From Arthrobacter sp. Hiyo4 (GTDB lineage Bacteria > Actinomycetota > Actinomycetes > Actinomycetales > Micrococcaceae), in contig AP014718.1 of assembly GCA_002370555.1 (NCBI GenBank), positions 2,170,001 through 2,234,000 on the forward strand: a DNA stretch of 64,000 nt. Direction: 5' to 3'. Below the pieces are notes generated by a model. It did no database searches. It saw only the letters and a program-made list of their open reading frames with translations, and was not told the origin of the DNA. Positions 1 to 11,026 of the stretch are shown here, piece by piece (positions within the stretch are counted from its first letter, which is position 1; each line of letters begins with the position of its first letter). The position numbers were made by a program, and so were the translations under genes.

Positions 1-812
1 GACGTTCTGGTGCTTGTGGGTCGCGTAGTTATCGCAGATGACATGCAGTTCAACCCCGGGGTGGGCGTCGGCGACCCGGCCCAGGAAATCGACGAACTCG
101 ATGTTGGTGTGCTTTGGATAGAAGGCGTTCGCGCTGAGTTTGCCGGTGAGGACCTCCAGGGCGGCGAACAAGGTGGTGGTGCCGTTGCGCTTGTAGTCGT
201 GGGTCTGCTGGAGCGGGTGCGTCGGGGACAACGGCTGGTCCGGGCCGGTGCGGGAAAGTGCCTGGATTTGGGTCTTCTCGTCAATGCTCACGACCACTGC
301 GTTTTCCGGCGGGGACATGTACAAGCCCACCACGTCCCGGAGCTTGGACTCCAGTGCAGGGTCGGTGGAGAACTTGAACGTCTCGATCCGGTGCGGCTGA
401 ATTTTCCACCGCCGCCAGATCCTGGCCACGGACGAAAACGAGATTCCGTGGCGTTCGGCCATGATGCGTGCGGACCAGTGCGAAATCCCCAGCTCCGCCG
501 GCGGGTTCCCGTCATTGGTCAGAGTGTCCGCGATCAGGGCAAGCTCATCGATCTCACGCTCCCGGCCCGGGCGCTGGACATCGGACAGTGCCTCGATCCC
601 GCCCTCGGCGTAGCGGTTGCGCCACTTCAACACCGTGGGTGCCGAAAACCCGGTGATCTTCTCGATCTGGATATTCGGCATCCCGTCGGCAGCCAACAAG
701 ACCGTACGCGCCCGCAACGCCACTGTCGCACTGGATGCTTTCCCACGAGTCAGCGCCTCCAGGGCTACCCGGTCCCCGTCACGCAATTCCAAAGCCCTTG
801 CCAGATAAACCA
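1..812 (-). CDS. IS630-family transposase, 3' end beyond window
   Basis: About 270 residues are visible from ATG at 812 to the window edge without a break. The N-terminal third is a helix-turn-helix region containing GFSAPTVLKWRNRY. The DDE catalytic domain follows: the first Asp lies in VVVSIDEKTQIQALSRT and the second in ICDNYATHKHQ, both typical of IS630. The final catalytic Glu would lie past the left edge, so activity cannot be judged. It catalyses cut-and-paste transposition into TA. Unlike many neighbours, it has no frame break in the visible part. Confidence 0.9.
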
Positions 813-866
813 TGGATCAAGTCTGACAAACAACCAGACCCAAATGAATCAACGACACGCTACACT
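1..866 (-). mobile_element. IS630-family insertion sequence, cut by the window edge
   Basis: The element carries the transposase at 1-812. Its outer end lies between the transposase start and the glnB stop codon near 866. IS630/Tc1 elements insert at TA, and a TA is present exactly at the glnB stop codon (TAG read on the minus strand). The far end and the second TA copy lie outside the window, so the boundary is inferred. A small inverted repeat, GTCTG at 821-825 and CAGAC at 835-839, sits just upstream of the transposase start. Confidence 0.75.
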
Positions 867-1203
867 AGATGGCGGCGACGCCGCGTTCTCCCGTGCGGAC
901 CCTGACTGCTTCGAAGACGTCCACGGTCCAGACCTTGCCATCGCCCGCGCGGCCCGTGTTGGAGCTGGCGATGATGACGTCCAGGATGTCATCTGCCTGT
1001 TCGTCCGTGGCGAGGACTTCAACCCGGATCTTGGGCAGGAGGTCCACGTTGTATTCAGCTCCGCGGTAGACCTCTGTGTAGCCTCGCTGGCGGCCATAGC
1101 CACTGGCCGCGCTGACCGTCAGCCCCTGGACGCCGTAGGACTCCAGGCCTTCCCGGATGGCTTCGAGCTTCTCCGGGCGGACGATAGCTGTGATCAGTTT
1201 CAT
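865..1203 (-). CDS. glnB: Nitrogen regulatory protein PII
   Basis: A 112-residue intact PII protein, the normal family length. It starts MKLITAIVRPEKLE, and the T-loop contains GYTEVYRGAEY with the Tyr that is modified (uridylylated or adenylylated) in the family. PII trimers sense ATP/ADP and 2-oxoglutarate and block ammonium transport by binding Amt. It overlaps the amt stop region by a few bases, so the two are one operon. The usual third gene, glnD (PII-modifying enzyme), is not next to it; an IS630 element is there instead. The last codon and stop abut the insertion. Confidence 0.95.
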   Translation of the reverse strand: MKLITAIVRPEKLEAIREGLESYGVQGLTVSAASGYGRQRGYTEVYRGAEYNVDLLPKIRVEVLATDEQADDILDVIIASSNTGRAGDGKVWTVDVFEAVRVRTGERGVAAI

Positions 1204-2547
1204 GCTTCCACGCTTTCCTTGCCCGCTGCCGGTTCGGTCTTCTTGGCGCCGGCTGCTCCGCCGTCAGTGGCCGTTCCCTTGCCCGTGATCAGTTCGTGGA
1301 GCGGCTGGAAGCTCCCGCCGTGGCCGCCCACTCCGAACTCGTACGCCGTCTCGGCGTGCAGGCTGAGGTCAACACCTACAACTTCCTGCTCCTGCGAGAC
1401 GCGGAAGCCCATGGTCTTGTGGATGGCGTAGGCGATGATCGCCGTGAGGATTGCCGAGTACGCGATGGCGATGCCTGCTGCCGCGAGCTGGGCCCAAAGC
1501 TGGGTCGCGCCGCCGCCGTAGAAGAGGCCGCCGCCCACACCGTCGGTGGGCAGGGCGATGAAGCCCAGGGCCACCGTTCCGATGATGCCGGAGACCAGGT
1601 GAACGCCCACAACATCCAGGGAGTCATCGAAGCCCAGCGGAACTTGAGACCGACGGCCAGGGCCGAGGCGACACCGGCGACGACGCCGAGGCCGAGCGCG
1701 CCGACCGGGCTGACGTTGGCGCAGGCCGGGGTGATGGCAACCAGGCCGGCAACCACACCGGATGCGGCACCGAGTGAGGTGGGGTGGCCGTCGCGGATAC
1801 GTTCGGTGATGAGCCAGCCGAGCATTGCCGCGGCCGGGGCTGCGAGGGTGTTGACCCAAATCAGGCCGCCCTGCTCAGCGGTGGTGGCGGCGCCGCCGTT
1901 GAAGCCGAACCATCCGAACCACAGGATGGCTGCACCGAGCATTACGAACGGGATGTTGTGCGGGCGGTGGTTCGGGTCCTTGCCGAAGCCGCGGCGGTTG
2001 CCGATGATCAGGACCAGTACGAGGGCTGCCACACCGGCGTTGATGTGGACCACGGTGCCGCCGGCGAAGTCAATGGCCGGGCCGAGGGCCTGGCCAATGG
2101 CGCCTTCCGGCCGAAAAGGCCCCCGCCCCAGACCATGTAGGCCAGGGGGCAGTAAACGAGGGTGACCCAGACGGGGACGAAGACGGACCAGGCGCCGAAC
2201 TTGGCACGGTCAGCTATCGCTCCGCTGATGAGGGCGACAGTGATGATGGCGAAGGTGGCGGCGTAGCCGACCTTGATGAGCCCATCCGGGGTGGTGATGC
2301 CTTCAAGGCCGAACGTGGCGAACGGGTTCCCGACAATCTGCAGGAAGCCCTCGCCGGAGCTCATCGAAGCGCCCCAGAGGACCCAGACCACGCCGACCAT
2401 TCCGATGGAGATGAAGCTCATCATCATCATGTTCAGTGCAGCTTTGGCGCGCGTCATGCCGCCGTAGAAAAATGCCAGACCTGGTGTCATGAACAGCACG
2501 AGTGCTGCTGCCACCATGAGCCATACGTGACCTGCGGTAAGTTCCAT
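1200..2547 (-). CDS. amt: Ammonium transporter Amt
   Basis: Assembled over two breaks near 2110 and 1640 (one missing base each), it gives about 449 residues, the usual length. It is an inner-membrane trimeric ammonium channel. N-terminal helices contain GLAFFYGGMTRAK, and the middle has FGWFGFNGG. The C-terminal tail has HKTMGFRVSQEQE and the family's LHAETAYEF ending. ATG at 2547 is the start, and glnB follows with a 4-base overlap. The upstream region holds two 12-base direct repeats that may be nitrogen-control sites. Confidence 0.93.
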
Positions 2548-2660
2548 GGTGCACGTCCTCCCTATGTTCGATGCTGCGGAATGCTCCGCCTTACTAACGC
2601 CTTTTGCGTCCTGTATCGAGTCTGTCGCTGCCGTGTTTCGCCCGCGGAGGATTTACATTG

Positions 2661-2719
2661 CTGGCTTGTTACAACAACCTCCCGGATGTAAATGGTGCAT
2701 ATCTGGCTTGTTACGGTTA
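2661..2719. promoter_or_regulatory. Paired 12-bp direct repeats upstream of amt
   Basis: The sequence CTGGCTTGTTAC occurs at 2661-2672 and again at 2703-2714, exactly 42 bases apart (four helical turns). Read toward amt, each copy is GTAAC followed six bases later by a GA/GC-rich half-site, and GAAAC-N6-GTAAC spans the second copy. This resembles the GTnAC-N6-GAAAC boxes of actinobacterial GlnR. Spacing and placement suggest a nitrogen-responsive activator site, but which regulator binds is inference. The site also lies upstream of the divergent MFS gene. Confidence 0.45.
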
Positions 2720-2773
2720 TGTTTCACCGCTGCCGCCGGCCACCGGCTGCCTACCTTGCAAGGAACCCGACCC

Positions 2774-4013
2774 ATGACGGCACCATCACGCGTGAGCCGC
2801 GCCACAACACGGATTTTGTCCGTTATCCGCCCGCGGAGGCCCACGCTGCCTCGCGACATCAAGGTGATGCTCGCTGCGGCGTTCCTGATTGCACTCGGTT
2901 TTGGTCTGGTGGCACCGGTCTTGCCCCAGTTCGCCACCACTTTCGACGTCGGGGCGACGGCCGCCGCCGTGATCGTGAGCATCTTCGCCTTCATGCGGCT
3001 GGTGTTCGCGCCGGCAGGCGGGCCCTGATTGCCCGATGGGGTGAGCGGCCGATCTATGTGGCGGGGCTGCTGATTGTGGCGGCATCAACGGCGGCGTGCG
3101 CTTTTGCCCAGGACTATTGGCAGCTGCTGGTCTTTCGGGGGCTTGGCGGTGTGGGCTCGGTGATGTTCACGGTGGCTTCCATGGCCCTTGTGGTGCGGCT
3201 GGCGCCGCCGGAAAGCCGGGGCAGGGTATCCGGCGCTTACGCGTCCGCGTTCCTGATCGGCAGCGTCCTGGGCCCGGTGGTGGGCGGGCTGCTCGCCGGA
3301 TTCGGCTTGCGGGTACCGTTCCTTTGCTACGCCGCCGCGCTGATCCTTGCTGCAACGGTGGTGCAGACCCAACTCAGCCACGCGCCGTCCGCGGACCGGT
3401 CCGCCGTGGGCCGCGCCCCGGACATGCGCTTCGCCGAGGCCTGGGGAATGGGCGTGTACCGCTCCGCGTTGCTGTCCAGCTTCGCCAACGGCTGGGCCAC
3501 CTTTGGTGTGCGGATGGCCACCGTCCCGCTGTTTGCCGTTGCTGCGCTGGGTGTCGGTCCCGAGGCCGCCGGCCTTGCGCTGGCCGTTTTCGCCGCGGGC
3601 AATGCCGCCGCGCTGACGTTCTCCGGCCGGCTGGCGGACAGCCTGGGCAGGCGGCCGTTGATGGTTGTAGGGCTCCTGGTCGCCGGGCTCGCCACGGCCG
3701 CCATCGGCTTCACGTCCCAACTGGGCTGGTTCCTCGCCGCATCGGTTGTGGCCGGGGTGGGTCCGGCCTGCTGGGACCTGCCCAGCAGGCCGCCGTCGCG
3801 GATGTCATTGGCAATGAGAGGTCCGGCGGGCGGGTTCTGGCGGCCTACCAGATGGCCTCGGACGTCGGGGCCATCGCCGGACCGGTGCTGGTGGGCGTCC
3901 TGGCGGACCGCCTGGGCTACGGCTGGGCATTCGGCGTCACCGGCGGTGTGCTGGTGCTCGCGGCGGCCTGCTGGTCCGTGACGCGCGAGCCGCTGAAACG
4001 CATCGAGGGGTGA
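2774..4013 (+). CDS. Major facilitator superfamily transporter
   Basis: About 413 residues after joining three frames, with breaks near 3020 and 3770 (one missing base each). Twelve-helix MFS pattern: the first helix has LIALGFGLVAPVLPQFA, a proton-antiport style motif lies in LAPPESRGRVSGAYAS, and the second half repeats with SGRLADSLGRRPLMV. It is probably a drug/H+ antiporter of the DHA1 type; the substrate cannot be read from the sequence. Start ATG at 2774. It is convergent with ftsY, and the shared hairpin terminator overlaps its stop codon. Confidence 0.88.
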
Positions 4014-4059
4014 GGTCCCGCTGCTAATGGCTGCGCTTAGCGGCGGGAACTCACCCCTC
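4005..4059. terminator. Bidirectional terminator between MFS gene and ftsY
   Basis: A perfect 10-bp stem, GAGGGGTGAG (4005-4014) with CTCACCCCTC (4050-4059), extended by partly paired G/C arms inside. It overlaps the MFS stop codon and lies 30 bases from the ftsY stop. There is no clear T-run on either side, so the call rests on the stem and the convergent context. Confidence 0.6.
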
Positions 4060-4089
4060 GATGGTGTCGACCCGGTGTGGACCCGGTTC

Positions 4090-5298
4090 CTAGTTCAGCA
4101 GGGCGTCGACAAAGCTCTCAACTTCGAAGGGAGCCAGGTCATCGGCACCTTCGCCAAGACCGATCAGCTTGACCGGCACGCCGAGTGATCTCTGGATGGC
4201 CACCACGATGCCACCCTTGGCAGTCCCGTCCAGCTTGGTCAGGACAATGCCGGTGATGTTCACTACCTCGGAGAATACGCGGGCCTGGTTCAGGCCGTTC
4301 TGGCCGGTGGTGGCGTCCAGCACCAGCAGAACCTCATCCACCTCGGCCAGCTTCTCGATGACGCGCTTGACCTTGCCGAGTTCGTCCATCAGGCCGGTCT
4401 TGTTCTGCAGGCGGCCCGCCGTGTCAATCATGACAACGTCGACTTCCTGCTCAATGCCCGCCTTGACCGCCTCATAGGCGACGGACGCCGGGTCCGCGCC
4501 GTCGACGTCGGACTTCACTGTGGGAACACCCACACGCTGGCCCCACGTGGCCAACTGCTCCGCGGCTGCCGCGCGGAACGTGTCCGCCGCGCCCAGCAGG
4601 ACGTCCTTGTCCTCGGCAACGAGCACGCGGGCGAGCTTGCCCACGGTGGTGGTCTTGCCCACGCCATTGACGCCTACCACCAGTACGACGGCCGGCTTGT
4701 CCACGTGCCGGTCGGTGCGCAGGGCGCGGTCCATCGTGGGATCCACGAGCTTGATCAGTTCCTCGCGGAGCAGTGCCTTGACCTGCTCAGGGGTCCTGGT
4801 GCCGAGCACTTTCACGCGCTCCCGCAGGGCGTCGACCAGCTGCATGGTGGGTTCAGTGCCGAGGTCGGCCAGCAGGAGGGTCTCCTCCACTTCGTCCCAG
4901 ACGTGTTCATCGATCTTGTCGCTGGACAGCAACGCGAGCAGGCTCTTGCCGAGGATGTTGTTCGACCGGACCAGGCGCTCACGGAGGCGGGTCAGGCGGC
5001 CGGCGACGGGAAGGGGCGTCTCAACCTGGATGGTTTCCAGGCCCGCGACGTCATCAGGTACATCTGTGACTTCGAGGTCTTCGAGGTCGACGCCGGCGGG
5101 AGCGTTGCGCTCGGCCGGAACCACCGGCGCGTCCTCGAGCAGCGTTCCGCCGCCTTGCGGGGTGGCGGGATCGTTGGCGTCGCGCGTCCCGGGGTACTGG
5201 GTGATGTTCTTCCGCGTCTTCAACAGGACCGGGATCAGCCCGCCAATAACCGCCAGGGCAGCAACAATGGACAGAATAATGGGGAGGATGTCATTCAC
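4090..5298 (-). CDS. ftsY: Signal recognition particle receptor FtsY
   Basis: 402 residues, uninterrupted. It is the membrane-associated SRP receptor GTPase that docks ribosome-SRP complexes at the translocon. The N-terminus is one hydrophobic segment (about residues 4-26) followed by an acidic linker, the actinobacterial form of the A domain. The NG domain follows: P-loop GVNGVGKTTTVGKLA near residue 210, DTFRAAAAEQL, DTAGRL and TKLDGTAKGG. It sits downstream of smc with about 55 bases between, in the common smc-ftsY order. Confidence 0.97.
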   Translation of the reverse strand: MNDILPIILSIVAALAVIGGLIPVLLKTRKNITQYPGTRDANDPATPQGGGTLLEDAPVVPAERNAPAGVDLEDLEVTDVPDDVAGLETIQVETPLPVAGRLTRLRERLVRSNNILGKSLLALLSSDKIDEHVWDEVEETLLLADLGTEPTMQLVDALRERVKVLGTRTPEQVKALLREELIKLVDPTMDRALRTDRHVDKPAVVLVVGVNGVGKTTTVGKLARVLVAEDKDVLLGAADTFRAAAAEQLATWGQRVGVPTVKSDVDGADPASVAYEAVKAGIEQEVDVVMIDTAGRLQNKTGLMDELGKVKRVIEKLAEVDEVLLVLDATTGQNGLNQARVFSEVVNITGIVLTKLDGTAKGGIVVAIQRSLGVPVKLIGLGEGADDLAPFEVESFVDALLN

Positions 5299-5353
5299 TC
5301 CCCTAGCTTCTCACAAACGCGGCAGGCGTTAGGGGCTGCCACCTGCGCGGACG

Positions 5354-8300
5354 TTAGACGTCGGCGCCCAGCCGCTGGCTGATGACGGTGGACACGCCGT
5401 CGCCGCGCATGGTGACGCCGTACAGCGCATCAGCCACTTCCATGGTCCGTTTCTGGTGGGTGATCACGATCAGCTGGCTGGACTCCCGCAGCTCTTCGAA
5501 GATGGTGATGAGCCGGCCGAGGTTGGTGTCATCAAGGGCCGCTTCGACCTCGTCCATCACATAGAACGGCGAGGGCGGGCTTTGAAGATAGCAACCAAAA
5601 GGGCGACGGCGGTCAGCGACCGTTCGCCTCCTGACAACAGTGAGAGGCGCTTGATTTTCTTGCCGGCTGGTCGTGCTTCGACCTCGATTCCGGTGGTGAG
5701 CATGTCCGAAGGGTCTGTCAGGACCAGCCGGCCTTCTCCGCCGGGAAAGAGGCGCTCAAACACGTGGACGAACTGGTCCCGGGTGTCCTCAAAGGCCTCG
5801 GTAAAGACCCGCTGGACCCGGTCATCCACTTCCTTGATGATGTCCAGCAGGTCCTTACGGCTGGATTTCAGGTCCTCCAACTGGGTGCTGAGGAACTGGT
5901 GGCGTTCCTCCAGGGCCGCAAACTCCTCCAGCGCCAGCGGGTTGACCTTGCCCAGGGCTGACAGGTCCCTCTCGGCTTTCCGGAGGCGCTTCTCCTGCTC
6001 CTCGCGGACAAAGGGCTTGCCTTCGAGGACCGGTGTGCCGTCGTCGTCCACGGGTGTCCGCAGTGCCGCCCATTTGTCCCCACTTTCCTCCGCGGGGACG
6101 GGCACGGGAACGTCCGGGCCGAAGTCCGCCACCAGCACGTCGGGGGTGATCCCGAGTTCCTCGATGGAACGTGTTTCCAGGGCTTCAATCCGTGCCCGCT
6201 GCTGGGCACGGGCCAGTTCGTCCCGGTGAACCGAGTCGGTCAGCTCTGCCAGTTCGCGGGCCAGGGTGTCATTGGTTGTCCGTGTCTCCAGCAGCGCACG
6301 GTCCCGTTCTTCCCGGTTCTCTTCGGCGAGGTCGCGTTCATGCCGGGCCAGCTCAACAGACACGTCGATGAACCGGATTGCCAGCTCCACTGCAGCGGAG
6401 ACGGCGGCCGCCCGTCTGGCCTGGATCCGGCGGCGGCGCGCCCGTTCTGCAGCCTCTTCACGCGCCCGTCGTTCGGTGGCCGCTGCCCGCTCCAGCGAGA
6501 GGGCCCGGTTGCGGGTGGCGGTCAGCTGCTCTTCGGTGCTGCGCAGCGAGAGCCTCGCCTCCATCTCCGCAGACCTGGCCAGGGATGCAGCCAAGGCGAG
6601 CGCATCCCGCTGGTCGGTGGAGGGTTCCTCCTCTGCCGGCGCCTCCTGCGCCGCAGCCAGCCGCGCCGCAACGGCAGCGAGCGCCTGTTCCTCGGTAACA
6701 ACATTGGCCTCAGCCCGTGCCAGCGAAGTGGCCAGCCTGTCGCTTTCGCCGACGGCGCTGCGCAGGATGGAGTTCAGGTGGCCGAGCTTTTCGGCCACGG
6801 CCGCGAGCCGGGCGTCGGAATCGTGCAGGCGGTCCAGGGCCGCTTCTGCCCTCGTCCGTGCCTCGGCGCGCCGGACCTCGGCGCCGGCCAGGGCGAACCT
6901 GTTCCGTTCCAGATCCGCGGTGACACCGGCCAGCCGGGCCTCAGCGTCGTCCACGGCGGCCTGCACCTCCAGCAAGGACGGCGCCTTCGCCGAGCCTCCG
7001 GTCACTGTGAGGGCGGTAAACACGTCCCCGGCCCGGGTCACGGCTGTCAGGTCCGGGCGTTCGGCAACCAGCAGCTCCGCACCATCCAGGTCTTCAACAA
7101 CTGCCACCCCGGTCAGGAGCGCGGCCACAGCAGGTGCGGTCACGCCCCGCCGGATGCCAGGTCCACAGCCCAGCGTGCGCCTGCCGGCAAGGACCCGCCT
7201 CTGCCGGAGTTTGCGTCCCGCATGGGCACAGCGGACGCCAGCAGCAGGGAGGCACGCCCCGCATCGTGGTCCTTCAGAAGTTGCACGACGACGGCGGCCA
7301 CGTCAGGGTCCCGGACCACTATCGCTTCGGAGGTGTCGCCCAGCGCCGCGGCAATTGCCGTTTCACAACCCGGCTGAATAGTGAGGCCCGAGGCAAGCGT
7401 GCCCACAACGCCATCCAGCCCGGAGTTGAGGGCGTGCGCCGCACCGTCTTTTCGGTTAAGGCCGAGCTGCAGTGCGTCACGTCGGGCCACGAGGGCGTCA
7501 CGTTGGCGGACAGCTTCTCCCCCTGCGGCGGTCAGATCGGCAATCTCCTGGACGACGGCGTCGAGCTCTGCGCTGGCGCCCTCGTAGTCGGCGTCGAGGC
7601 TTTCCTCCCCCTCCTCGACCCCCGCCACCTGGGTTTCGAGGGCGGTGAACTCCGACTGGGCCCGGCGGCGGCGTTCCTGGCCGGCGGCGAGTGATTCCCG
7701 CAACCTGCCCAGTTCGGCCTGCGCTGATTCAACCCGCGATCTTGCCGCACCAACGGCTCCGGCAAGTTTCGCCAGGCCCTCGCGCCGGTCGGCTGCGGCC
7801 CGCAGGACGGCAGTGAGCCTTTTTTCCTCGGCAGACGCCTCGAGTTCGGCCCTGCCTTCGCAGCCGTTGCTGAGTCCAGCGCGCTGCGCCGGTCCAGGAT
7901 GTGGCGCTCCAGCTCCGTCAGCTCGTCCCGGACCCGGACGGCCTGCCGTTCCAGCTGCTCAGGATCCCTGCCCGAGTACGGTTCAGCGTCAACGGCGCCC
8001 AGCAGCCGGCCGCGTTCCTGGGCAAGTGAGCCCAGCGAACGGAGCCGTTCCCTGGAAGCGGAGAGCCGGTACCAGGTATCCCGTGCGGCGTTGAGCTTTG
8101 GTGTGGCCTCGGCGGCGAGCTGTTCCACAGCTGCCTGCTGGCGGCGCCCCTCCTCCAGCTGCTGCTCCACTACGGCACGGCGGGCCTTCAGTGCCGTTTC
8201 GTCAGCCACGTCCTGCTCGAGTGAACTCTGCTGCTGGACGAGGTCGTCGGCCAACAGCCGTGCGCGTGCGTCCCGGACATCGAACTGGACCCGCTGGGCG

Positions 8301-8939
8301 CGGCGCGCCACATCAGCCTGCTTGCCGAGCGGCGTGAGCTGGCGCCTGATCTCCCCCGTCAGGTCGCTCAACCGTTGCAGGTTCGCCTGCATGGCCTCAA
8401 GCTTGCGGACCGTTTTTTCCTTGCGGCGGCGGTGCTTGAGGATCCCGGCCGCTTCCTCGATGAAGCCGCGGCGGTCCTCCGGAGTGGCGTGCAGGACCTT
8501 GTCCAGCTGCCCCTGGCCCACGATGACATGCATTTCCGGCCCATACCGGAATCCGAGAGCAGTTCCTGGATGTCGAGCAGACGGCAGCTGGCGCCGTTAA
8601 TGGCGTATTCAGAGCCCCGGTGCGGAAGAGGGTCCGCGAGATGGTGACCTCGCTGTATTCGATGGGCAGCGCCCCGTCAGCGTTGTCGATGGTCAGGGAC
8701 ACATGGGCCCGGCCCAGCGGCGGCCGCCCGGAAGTGCCGGCAAAAATGACGTCCTCCATTTTGCCGCCGCGGAGCGTTTTGGCTCCCTGCTCCCCCATCA
8801 CCCAGGAGAGGGCGTCCACCACGTTGGACTTGCCGGAACCGTTCGGCCCCACCACTGCCGTGACTCCAGGCTCAAAATCGAAGGTCGTGGCCGACGCAAA
8901 CGACTTGAACCCACGGACGGTAAGGCTTTTGAGGTGCAA
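5354..8939 (-). CDS. smc: Chromosome segregation protein SMC
   Basis: About 1196 residues when five frame breaks are bridged (near 8620, 8545, 7865, 7140 and 5558; one missing base each). ATP-dependent condensin subunit organising the nucleoid. The N-terminal head has [20 protein letters not shown], two long coiled-coil arms flank a hinge, and the C-terminal head has [15 protein letters not shown] and [12 protein letters not shown] chose the TTG at 8939 because the next residues are [14 protein letters not shown], as in the family, and AGGAG lies about 10 bases upstream. It is leftward between mutM and ftsY. Confidence 0.95.
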
Positions 8940-9079
8940 GGTGTTTCTGGTCTCCTGAATGGCTGAAGCGGCTGCTTTGCTGCCCAAATCTACTGCGTCC
9001 CCGCGGGTTTCCACGGATTTCCGGGTATCTGTCCCTGCACCGGGCAGCGCCCCATCATGGCCGGCAGGGCGACGGCGGC

Positions 9080-10026
9080 CTACCAGCGGCCGTTGCGCGG
9101 GCGCGGCTGACAGACCGGGCAGGTGTAGGACGAGCGGTTCATGAACAGCTCGCGGCGGAGTACGGAGTGAATCCCGACGGCGGCACAACGGCTGCAGGGT
9201 TTCCTTCCCGCCCGTAGGCGTTCAGGGAGCGGTCGAAGTAACCAGAGGCCCCGTTGACGTTGACGTACAACGAATCAAAGCTGGTACCGCCGGCGGCAAG
9301 TGCGTCCAGCATGACTTCGCGCGCGCTGGTGATGAGCCGTTCCGCGTCGCCGCGTCGCAGCGTATCGGTGGGCCTGGCGTAATGCAGTTTTGCCCGCCAC
9401 AGTGACTCGTCGGCATAGATGTTGCCGATGCCTGATACGAGGCCCTGATCCAACAGGGCGCGTTTGAGGCCCGTCTTGCGCTTACGCAGCCGGCTGTAAA
9501 AAAGGTCAAAGGAAAACGCCGGGTCCAGGGGATCCCGGGCGATGTGGGAGGCTTCCTCGGCGATGAACGCAACGGGAGATTCCGCCTGGCCGCCCGGGCA
9601 GCCGTCGTCCGTGGGAACCATGCCGGTGACGAACAATCCGCCGAAAATCCGCTGATCAACAAACCTGAGTTGTTCAGGCATTCCGGCCACGGGACTTAGG
9701 CGCAGCCTGACCTTGAGGTGTTTCTCGTCAGGCACGACCGCGTCCTGCATCAGGAGCTGGCCGCTCATCCCGAGGTGGGCCATCAGTGCGACGGTGGGGG
9801 TGCCAGTGGCGCCGGGTGTCTCACTCAGCGGCATCCAAAGGAATTTTCCCCGGCGCACCACGTCAACGACCGTGGCACCCTGGAGGTTGCCCCTGAAATC
9901 CTCGGCGCCCAGGGCATGGCGGCGGAGGGAGCGCCGGTCCAGTACGTCCACGGATGTGATGGTCCGGCCGCGTACCCAACTCACGAGTCCGCGGCGGACT
10001 ACTTCAACTTCAGGCAGTTCGGGCAC
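9080..10026 (-). CDS. mutM: Formamidopyrimidine-DNA glycosylase (Fpg/MutM)
   Basis: Removes 8-oxoguanine and opened purines and cuts the abasic site. It begins [14 protein letters not shown], where Pro after the initiator Met is the catalytic nucleophile and Glu follows. One base is missing near 9200. Past the break the frame gives the C-terminal zinc finger with Cys pairs CSRC and CPVC and the ending RPRNGRW, about 315 residues in all. Without the repair the finger would be lost. It starts 8 bases after the rnc stop, so the two are co-transcribed. Confidence 0.95.
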
Positions 10027-10034
10027 GGCTCAGC

Positions 10035-10777
10035 CTAGACGCTGCGGGAGGATTCTGGTGATGCGTCCTCCGCCGCTGAGGCTCCCAACGTTGGGGAGAG
10101 CTGACGCCAGGCGTCCGCGGCAGCTTCCTGCTCCGCTTCCTTCTTGGAATGGCCTGATCCGTTGCCGTACGGTTTGCCACCGATGTTCAGGACAGCTGTG
10201 AAAGTACGGGCGTGGTCCGGCCCCGTCCCCTCAACGGCGTAGTAGATAGTGCCCATCTGCCGGCTGGCTGCCAGTTCCTGGATGCTGGTCTTCCAGTCCG
10301 TGCCGGCGCCGAGTGCGCCCGCATCCTTAAGGAGCGGCCCAATCAGGCGCATGACCAGCTGGCGGGCAGTCTCAATGTCGTTGGACACGTAAGTGGCACC
10401 AATGAGTGCCTCCATGGTGTCGGCCAGGATGGAGGCCTTGTTCTTGCCCTCGGTGAGCTTTTCGCCCTGCCCCAGGTAGATATAGTCCCCGATGCCCAGG
10501 CTGCGGCCGATGCCGGCGAGGGCGCGCGTGCTGACAACCGCAGAGCGGCGTTTGGCGAGGTCACCTTCGGGCAGTGTGGGTTGTCCCGGTACAGGGCATC
10601 GGTCACCGAGAAGCCCAGGATGGAGTCGCCCAGGAATTCGAGCCGCTCGTTGGTGGGGATGCCGCCGTTTTCGTAGGCGTAGGAACGGTGTGTGAGAGCA
10701 AGACGAAGCGTCCCGGCGTCAATGGAGACACCGAGACGCTTCAGAAGCTCTTCAGTTGAAGACATCATGTCAGCCAA
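10035..10777 (-). CDS. rnc: Ribonuclease III
   Basis: About 247 residues across one missing base near 10570. It cleaves double-stranded RNA in rRNA and mRNA maturation. The catalytic signature [13 protein letters not shown] lies near residue 43, and a second acidic site lies in [10 protein letters not shown]. The C-terminal double-stranded RNA-binding domain runs from WKTSIQEL to [16 protein letters not shown]. It lies between rpmF (9 bases upstream) and mutM (8 bases downstream) in one leftward unit. The true start could be the second or third Met (MADMMSST). Confidence 0.95.
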
Positions 10778-10786
10778 AGCGGCCGA

Positions 10787-10990
10787 TTAGACGTCTGCTA
10801 CCTTGCGGCCCTTGTACTCAAGGAACAGCGCGGTGCCAGCCGAGTCGGTAACGACCTTTGCCTGGTGCGGCAGGCTGTAGGTAACCTGGCCGTTTTCGAC
10901 AGTCTTCACCAGGTGGGGGGCAGTTGCCTTCCACTGGGAGCGGCGGGCGCGGGTATTCGAGCGAGACATTTTCCGCTTCGGGACAGCCAC
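10787..10990 (-). CDS. rpmF: 50S ribosomal protein L32
   Basis: 67 residues, intact. It begins [20 protein letters not shown], the standard L32 start, and is highly basic. It is the Cys-free actinobacterial form, since the zinc-binding CxxC pairs of other L32 proteins are absent. It lies in the DUF177-rpmF-rnc order common across bacteria, with the DUF177 gene 36 bases upstream. Confidence 0.97.
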   Translation of the reverse strand: MAVPKRKMSRSNTRARRSQWKATAPHLVKTVENGQVTYSLPHQAKVVTDSAGTALFLEYKGRKVADV

Positions 10991-11026
10991 GGCTAACTCA
11001 TTTCTCTCTAGACAAACACGTACAAA

